Shown piece by piece: positions 1 through 5,300 of a stretch of 6,232 nt of DNA. This stretch comes from an uncultured Acidimicrobiaceae bacterium (GTDB taxonomy: Bacteria > Actinomycetota > Acidimicrobiia > Acidimicrobiales > Ilumatobacteraceae): NCBI GenBank assembly GCA_903919215.1, contig CAIXHI010000025.1, forward strand, positions 1-6,232, given 5' to 3'. Both the position numbers and the translations under genes were made by a program. The notes beneath the pieces were generated by a model. That model was not told the DNA's origin. It did not search any database and saw only the letters and a list, made by a program, of their open reading frames with translations. The first letter of the stretch is position 1. Each line of letters begins with the position of its first letter.

Positions 1-228
1 CTCCCCGAAGACGACGACCGCTACGCCGAGAACTACAACCGCCGCCAGCGAGCCGAATCCGTCAACTCCTGGATCAAAGCCCAACTACCCGGCCGCCGCG
101 CCCGCACCTACGGCAAAGCCAACCAACACGTCGACCTGATGTTCCTCGCCATCGCCCGCAACACACTCTCCGAGTTGCACTACCGCGACCGCATCGCCAA
201 CGCCCCACCCGGCACCGCCGCCGCCTGA
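1..228 (+). CDS. C-terminal fragment of a DDE transposase (5' end outside window)
   Basis: Frame 1 is open from the first base to a TGA at 226-228, giving 75 residues with no start in view, so this is the 3' end of a longer gene. The piece reads like the C-terminus of an IS4/IS5-like DDE transposase. It has a Y-x2-R-x3-E-x6-K arrangement (Y12, R15, E19, K26), in which E19 is the likely third acidic residue of the catalytic DDE triad. This is followed by a basic stretch (PGRRARTYGKANQH) and a hydrophobic helix ending in ARN (residues 56-58), as is usual near the end of these proteins. The last residues are Ala/Pro-rich. The enzyme would cut and join the ends of its own insertion sequence. The exact IS family cannot be fixed from 75 residues, and whether the upstream part is intact is not visible. 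Codons end mostly in C or A. Confidence 0.75.
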   Translation, partial: LPEDDDRYAENYNRRQRAESVNSWIKAQLPGRRARTYGKANQHVDLMFLAIARNTLSELHYRDRIANAPPGTAAA

Positions 229-250
229 CCGGCACCAGCCCAGCGAACCA

Positions 251-268
251 GCCGCCCCACGGGGCGGC
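251..268 (+). terminator. Strong GC hairpin just after the transposase gene
   Basis: GCCGCCCC at 251-258 and GGGGCGGC at 261-268 are perfectly complementary around a 2-base centre; in RNA this would be about 7 bp closing a 4-base loop. It starts 22 bases after the transposase stop, a position suited to a transcription terminator. No T-tract follows, so it is not a classical intrinsic terminator. Hairpins without a U-tract are common behind genes of high-GC actinobacteria. It could instead belong to the end of the insertion sequence. Confidence 0.4.
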
Positions 269-298
269 ATCGGCGCGCCCCGACACCCGTCGAGCACC

Positions 299-314
299 CG
301 GTTCATCTGAACCG
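299..314. repeat. 7-bp perfect inverted repeat, CGGTTCA/TGAACCG
   Basis: CGGTTCA (299-305) and TGAACCG (308-314) flank a 2-base centre. The spacing and symmetry would fit either a dimeric-protein binding site or a small hairpin. There is no further evidence for function. Confidence 0.35.
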
Positions 315-348
315 ACCGGTTCCACCAGCCCAAGCGGCAAGTAGCCTG

Positions 349-366
349 CCCGTTCAGACAAACGGG
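349..366. repeat. 6-bp inverted repeat, CCCGTT/AACGGG
   Basis: CCCGTT (349-354) and AACGGG (361-366) are separated by six bases and lie about 50 bases before the tRNA. It may be a small hairpin; no role can be assigned. Confidence 0.3.
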
Positions 367-418
367 TGCCCACCAGCACTCCGCGACACTTATGCCGCGG
401 GTTGTGCTCCGCCCCCAT

Positions 419-490
419 GCCCCTCTAGCTCAATGGTAGAGCAGTGGACTTTTAATCCATTGGTTCAGGGTTCGAGCCCCTGGGGGGGCA
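419..490 (+). tRNA. tRNA-Lys (anticodon UUU)
   Basis: A full cloverleaf can be folded by eye. The acceptor stem pairs 419-425 (GCCCCTC) with 483-489 (GGGGGGC), including one T-G wobble. The D-arm is GCTC (428-431) / GAGC (439-442) around AATGGTA. The anticodon arm is 444-448 / 456-460 with loop CTTTTAA, placing anticodon TTT at 451-453. The variable region is five bases. The T-arm is CAGGG (466-470) / CCCTG (478-482) around TTCGAGC. The discriminator is A490. The CCA tail is not encoded (the genome reads ACCG), so it must be added by the CCA-adding enzyme, as is usual in actinobacteria. It decodes AAA and AAG. The gene ends only 36 bases before the next start codon. Confidence 0.96.
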
Positions 491-513
491 CCGCTGTGAG
501 GACGGCCGGCTTC

Positions 514-519
514 TAGGCT
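514..519 (+). promoter_or_regulatory. Putative -10 box (TAGGCT) for leaderless transcription of the oxidoreductase gene
   Basis: TAGGCT fits the actinobacterial TAnnnT -10 pattern and ends exactly seven bases before the ATG at 527, so transcription would start at or next to the A of the start codon. No Shine-Dalgarno sequence lies at the usual distance; the only purine run, GAGGA at 498-502, is about 25 bases away. A clear -35 box is absent. The same spacing recurs before the TetR gene at 1690-1695. This is inference from pattern only. Confidence 0.5.
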
Positions 520-526
520 GCGCTGG

Positions 527-1621
527 ATGGACGACGAGATCCGGTACGGCGTGATCGGCACGGGGATGATGGGCATCGAGCACATCAACAACCTGCTGCA
601 GTTGCCCGGCGCGCGGGTTACCGCCGTCGCCGACCCGCACGAAGAGAGTCGGGCGTGGGCGCAGTTGGCGGTGGGTCTCGACACTCCGTTGGCCACGTTC
701 GAGTCACACCACGAACTACTGGCCTCGGGGTTGTGCGATGCGGTCGTGATCGCCACACCGAACTTCACCCACCACGAGGTGCTGCTCGACGTACTGCGCA
801 CACCGCACCACGTGATGGTGGAGAAGCCGCTGTGCACCACCGTGCCGCACTGCCTGGAGGCGATCGAGGTCGCCACCAGCACCAGCGAGCGGTGGCCCGA
901 CCGGGTGGTGTGGATGGGCCTCGAGTACCGCTACATGCCGCCCACCGCTGCCGTGCTGCACGAGGTGCGTGGCGGAGCGGTCGGCACGGTGCAGATGGTG
1001 GCCATCCGCGAACATCGCTTCCCGTTCCTGCCGAAGGTGGGCAACTGGAACCGGTTCAACCGCAACACCGGCGGAACGCTGGTGGAGAAGTGCTGCCACT
1101 TCTTCGACCTGATGAACCTGCTGGTGGGTACCACCCCAGTGCGCGTGATGGCCAGTGGCGCGCAGGATGTGAACCACCTCGACGAGCGCTACGACGGCGA
1201 GACACCCGACATCCTCGACAACGCCTACGTGATCGTCGAGTACGAGGGCGGTGCGCGCGCTGTGCTCGACCTCTGCATGTTCGCCGAGGCCACCAAGAAC
1301 GAGCAGGAGATCTCTGTCGTCGGGCCGCTTGGCAAGGTGGAGGCGATGGTCAGCGAAGGCATCGTGCGTATCGGTCGCCGGGCCGACGGTATGGGGCAGT
1401 ACAGCGAGCGACCGGTGCACGACCCCGCCGTGTTACACACCGGAATGCACCACGGTGCCTCGTACCTCGAACACGTCGACTTCGCCGACGCCATCCGCAC
1501 TGGCGTGGCAGCCTCGGTCACGTTGCACGACGGCCTGATGTCCGTCGCCATCGGTGTGGCAGCACACCGCAGCATCGCCGAAGGTCGACCGGTCACCATC
1601 CACGAAGTGCTGGGCGGCTGA
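527..1621 (+). CDS. Gfo/Idh/MocA-family NAD(P)-dependent oxidoreductase
   Basis: This 364-residue protein is of normal length for the family, whose members oxidise or reduce sugars, inositols, amino-sugars and related compounds with NAD(P) in the cytoplasm. The N-terminal Rossmann fold shows the dinucleotide loop GTGMMG at residues 11-16, an ADP (36-38 region) at the end of the second strand, DAVVIATPNFTH at 71-82, and the family's EKP motif at 99-101, whose lysine usually contacts substrate and cofactor. The C-terminal alpha/beta domain carries the family's GG-x-L-x(5)-H-x2-D motif as G182, G183, L185, H191, D194; H191 is the likely catalytic histidine. Here the motif reads VEKCCHFFD rather than the commoner LDLGxHxxD, suggesting a distinct subgroup. 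The end (DGLMSVAIGVAAHRSIAEG, 335-353) is typical. The ATG at 527 is favoured because it places the Rossmann loop correctly and has a -10-like box seven bases upstream. The substrate cannot be deduced. A TetR-type regulator follows 81 bases downstream. Confidence 0.93.
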   Translation: MDDEIRYGVIGTGMMGIEHINNLLQLPGARVTAVADPHEESRAWAQLAVGLDTPLATFESHHELLASGLCDAVVIATPNFTHHEVLLDVLRTPHHVMVEKPLCTTVPHCLEAIEVATSTSERWPDRVVWMGLEYRYMPPTAAVLHEVRGGAVGTVQMVAIREHRFPFLPKVGNWNRFNRNTGGTLVEKCCHFFDLMNLLVGTTPVRVMASGAQDVNHLDERYDGETPDILDNAYVIVEYEGGARAVLDLCMFAEATKNEQEISVVGPLGKVEAMVSEGIVRIGRRADGMGQYSERPVHDPAVLHTGMHHGASYLEHVDFADAIRTGVAASVTLHDGLMSVAIGVAAHRSIAEGRPVTIHEVLGG

Positions 1622-1636
1622 GTTGCACTACCGCCC
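1612..1636 (+). terminator. Weak hairpin across the oxidoreductase stop codon
   Basis: GGGCGG (1612-1617) can pair with CCGCCC (1631-1636) around a 13-base loop containing the TGA stop. There is no T-tract. It might attenuate readthrough into the TetR gene, but the stem is short and this is only a possibility. Confidence 0.25.
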
Positions 1637-1663
1637 GCCGTCCGCCGTCCGAAGCCACAGTAC

Positions 1664-1702
1664 GTGACAGATCGGCACGGATAGTGGTATAGCCTCCTCT
1701 GC
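1664..1702 (+). promoter_or_regulatory. Putative leaderless promoter and possible operator of the TetR gene
   Basis: TAGCCT at 1690-1695 fits the TAnnnT -10 pattern and ends seven bases before the ATG at 1703. An overlapping TATAGC at 1688-1693 is an alternative reading, and GTGACA at 1664-1669 is a -35-like hexamer 18 bases from it. No ribosome binding site is seen, so a leaderless mRNA is likely. An imperfect palindrome at 1679-1694 (GG-x-TA...TA-x-CC) overlaps the -10 box and could be an autoregulatory operator; this last point is speculative. Confidence 0.45.
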
Positions 1703-2311
1703 ATGCGGCCCACAGCGACCCTCCAGGATGGGCGGCAACGAATCCTCGACGCCGCCACCGCGGCGTTGCGGCGTGATGGAGTCGACGGATTCCGGGTCGA
1801 GCAGGTGTTGCTCGAAGCCGGAGCGTCGTCCAGTTCGCTCTACCACCACTTCGGCAGCCGCAACGGTCTGATCCGTGCAGCCACCACGTCGATCCACCGC
1901 GACCTCGTGCTGACCGAAGATCGGGCACTGCTCGACCAGGGAATGGCTGCAGCAACCCACGAGGAATTCTGCACGTACGTCGAGGAGCAACTGCGCCGTG
2001 CCGCGACCTGCACGGTGAACCGTGCTCGTCGCATCCAGCGGGTCGCCTTGGCCGCCGCCTCGTTGGAGGCGAACGACCACCAACCGGCGGTCGCCGAGTT
2101 CCAGATCTTGATGACCTCGATCATCGCCGACATCTTCGAGTTCGCGAAGACGAAGGGGATCATCAATCCCGATCTCGACTCGTTCGCCTATTGCGCCTGG
2201 TTCCAGGGAATGCTCCTGGGACAGTTGCTGATCGAGGCCACGCTGGACGACACGACACGCTGGTTGAGCGTCGCCGTGCCGTCAGCGTTGGCTCCGCTGC
2301 GCCTGCCCTAG
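1703..2311 (+). CDS. TetR/AcrR-family transcriptional regulator
   Basis: This 202-residue protein has the size and plan of a TetR-family repressor. The N-terminal DNA-binding domain spans about residues 11-58: helix 1 (RILDAATAALRRDG), then the helix-turn-helix with VEQVLLEAGASSSSLYHHFGSR at 32-53, where S44-LYHHF is the strongly conserved recognition-helix signature of the family. The remaining helical part (about 60-202) is the variable ligand-binding and dimerisation domain, so the ligand cannot be predicted. Met at 1703 starts ten residues before the first helix, as is usual. The gene is on the same strand as the oxidoreductase, 81 bases behind it, and may control it or itself; only position supports that. 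Its TAG stop (2309-2311) overlaps the stop of the convergent surface-protein gene within one CTAG. Confidence 0.93.
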   Translation: MRPTATLQDGRQRILDAATAALRRDGVDGFRVEQVLLEAGASSSSLYHHFGSRNGLIRAATTSIHRDLVLTEDRALLDQGMAAATHEEFCTYVEEQLRRAATCTVNRARRIQRVALAAASLEANDHQPAVAEFQILMTSIIADIFEFAKTKGIINPDLDSFAYCAWFQGMLLGQLLIEATLDDTTRWLSVAVPSALAPLRLP

Positions 2312-5300
2312 CTGCGCATGCCTTCGTTGCGTGCCAGCAGGTCGCGGCGGCGCCGCCAGGCGATCATCACCAGTACGAAGCCGGCGGCGATCAGTAGCAG
2401 TGCTTCTTGGAGCGCCAGGTAGCCGTTGCCGACGTGGGGCAACGTTTCGGGTGCGATCAGGTGGGTGATCACGAAACTCGCGACCGCAGTGTTGCCGGTG
2501 GGATCGGTGGCGTTGCAGGTCACTGTGGTGCGACCGAGCGCGAACACTGTGCCCGATGCAGGGGTGCACACGAGTGTGACGGTGCCCGAGTTGTCCGTTG
2601 CTGTCGGCAGCGGATATTGCAACGGGCCGGTGCCGGGGTAGGTCGTGTAGATCGTCTGATCGCCACGGTTGACGATCACCGGGTTGACATGATCGGGAAC
2701 CCGCACCAACAACTCGACCTGCCCGAGACCGGACACCTGTTGGCCGTCATCGGCCGCGAACGTGAACGTGTCCGCACCGCGATAGCCGATGAACGGGATG
2801 TAAGTGACGTTGGGTGCGGTGCCGACCAGGTACCCGTGTTCGGGCAGATCGACGATCCGATACACCAACGGATCGGTGTCGTTCGCGACCAACGTCAGGC
2901 CCTGGCCGAGCGGATCATCAGCATCGATGTCGGCTTGTTGATCGGACTGGACGGGTGCGTCGTTGAGGATCGTCCACGTCGATGACACCGCGGTCCCCGA
3001 CACACCGCCAACGCTGGCGGTGACGGCGAACGTGTGCACCCCGTCCACCAGATCGTTGACCGTGAACGGACTGGTACACGCCACCGGAGCAGCACCGTCG
3101 ATCGCGCATTCGAACGTCGCGTCCGGACCACCAGTGAAGCCGAATTCGGCGGTGTGCAGCGTCGTTGTAGCAGCAGGATGCGACACCAACGTCGGCTGCG
3201 GGCCGACCGCGAGCACCGTCCACGACCGCGTCGCCGGAGTCAGATCGACATAGCCGAGGTCGTCGATCGCCGCGACCGTCAACGTGTGGTTCCCGGCCGC
3301 CAAACCTTCGAGCATGAACGCCGCCGAACACATCACCGGAGCAAGCTGATCGACGCGGCAGAAGTAGTTGGTGACATTGCTGTCTCCCGGCGTTCCGGTG
3401 AACCCGAACGTGACACTGCTGGCCGCGACCACCGCATCCGGACCGCTATCGATCGTGGTCTCCGGCCGCACATACGCGACCGCCTGCACAGGTGCGAGAT
3501 CCACCTGGGTGGCGCCACCGATCTCGGTGACCCGCCCAGCACGATCGAACGCCCGCACCATCACCGATAACGTCGAACCATCCGCACCCGGCACCTGCAA
3601 CGCAGTACGCCACGTGCCAGACCCGAACGACACATCACTCCACCGGCCACCGTTGACCTTGATCTGCACCGCCGCCACCGTGCCATCATCAACAACCGTG
3701 CCAGAGAACCGGTAGAAATCGGTCCCGACCGCCCACGTGCGACCAACCGTGATCGTGCTGTCATCAAACGACACCGTTGGTGCCGCCATATCGGCGAAGA
3801 ACTCCACGACCCCCGACGTGACCACCACATCATCCCAATCAGTGACCGACACCTCCACCGTGTGCACACCACCAGTCACCGTCACCGGGATCCACTCGTC
3901 ATGCAACGTCGTCGCGTTCAACACGAACGTGCGCGTCGCGACCACCGCACCATCGAGCAACACATCGATCTGCTTGATCGACGCCGCAGCCTCAACATCG
4001 ACCACCACACCCACCGTGTCCGTGACCGCAACATCCTGACCGTCACCCGGGCTAACGATCACCGCGGTCGGTGCCGGATTCGCATACGTGACCATCTCCA
4101 CCGTTGCACCCGTGCGAGTGAACACCGCGCCTGTGAGCAATGTGTGCTGCACCGAGTTCACCAACGGAGCAACACCCACACCCTGCGACGCACAGTTACC
4201 GAACACGTCACACGCGCTCAACAACGCATCCGTGCTCAACATGCTTTCCCACTTCGTGAAACTCTCCGACAAATCCGTCAACACCGGCTGATCCGGGAAC
4301 AACACCTGCAACGCATCCAACAACGGCGACGGCTGAAGGAACCCACGCACCGCCGGCTGACTCGACAAACCAGGACAGCGATACGTCGCCGTGTTCAAGA
4401 ACAAATCCTGCGCCCCACACTCATACGCCACCTCAACAAACTGGCCCTTCCGACGACTGCGACCGGTCGCCGCGATCGACAACACCAAACGCGGTGCCTT
4501 CGTGTCCACAAGACCCGACCACACCTTGGCCGCCACCGTCTCGTTACCCAACGAATCCGTCGCCCGCAGATCAATCTGGAAGAACCCCTCCACACCAGAC
4601 GGAACAGCCAACGACCACGACGTCGACGTGCCATCCGGCTGCGCCAACACCACCGGCAACCACACCCGATTCAACAGCGAATCCCCCGTCACCTGATCGA
4701 TCGGCGTCAACGACACCTCCACCGACCCAACACCCACACCACCCACATCAGTCACCGCGCCCGACAACTCGACCGACCCGGCCACCACCGCACGCTGACG
4801 ATCAGTCGCACTCAACGACACCACCGGCGCCCGATCATCCAACAACACCTGCCCAGTCGCCGCGTCATCCGCCGTCACATTCCCGGCCACATCCGACGCC
4901 CGCACACTCACCGCGTACTGGCCACTCACATCGAACACCGAAGTCGGCAACACATAGTCCAACGACCACACACCACCCGACACCGACGCCCGCTGCCACG
5001 AATCCGCCGACACCGCCTCACCCACCGGCGACACGTTCACCTCCACACCAGCAACACCACTGCCCGTGTCCGTTGCAGTGCCCGACAACGACACCAACAA
5101 CCAACCAGTCGCAACATCACGCACCGGCGCCAACGACACACCAGGCGCATCCAACGACACCGACGGCACAACACGATCCACCAACAACACCGTCGCCGAA
5201 CCCGGAACCTCCACATTGCCCGCCGCATCCGTCGCCCGCGTACGAATCGACACATTGCCCTGACCCAGCGAGATCGGCAACGTCCAACTCTCCGTACCCG

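Larger units (their letters stand above)
229..418. other. Gene-free stretch with clustered inverted repeats
   Basis: No convincing coding frame lies between the transposase stop and the tRNA. The stretch contains a run of short perfect palindromes: an 8-bp stem at 251-268, GGCGCGCC at 272-279, CGAC/GTCG at 281-292, a 7-bp repeat at 299-314 and a 6-bp stem at 349-366. The right end of the insertion sequence would be expected here, but the left end is outside the window, so no terminal repeat can be matched. A weak -10-like TATGCC at 391-396 could serve the tRNA, but no good -35 partner is visible. Confidence 0.5.

Noticed and set aside
419..490. The tRNA as an integration (att) site with a duplicated 3' end in the window
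   Set aside because: I saw no second copy of the tRNA 3' end elsewhere in the window and no integrase gene.
430..882. Minus-strand 150-codon frame running across the tRNA and the start of the oxidoreductase
   Set aside because: It crosses a well-folded tRNA and a convincing gene start, and has no recognisable protein features.
655..1692. Long plus-strand frame overlapping the oxidoreductase, and a 234-codon antisense frame at 716-1420
   Set aside because: Both are Arg-, Gly- or His-rich out-of-frame readings of a gene with clear family motifs in its own frame.
4544..5239. The regularly spaced repeats as a CRISPR array
   Set aside because: Spacing is 336 bases, the copies are imperfect, and they encode a conserved protein turn within a continuous gene.
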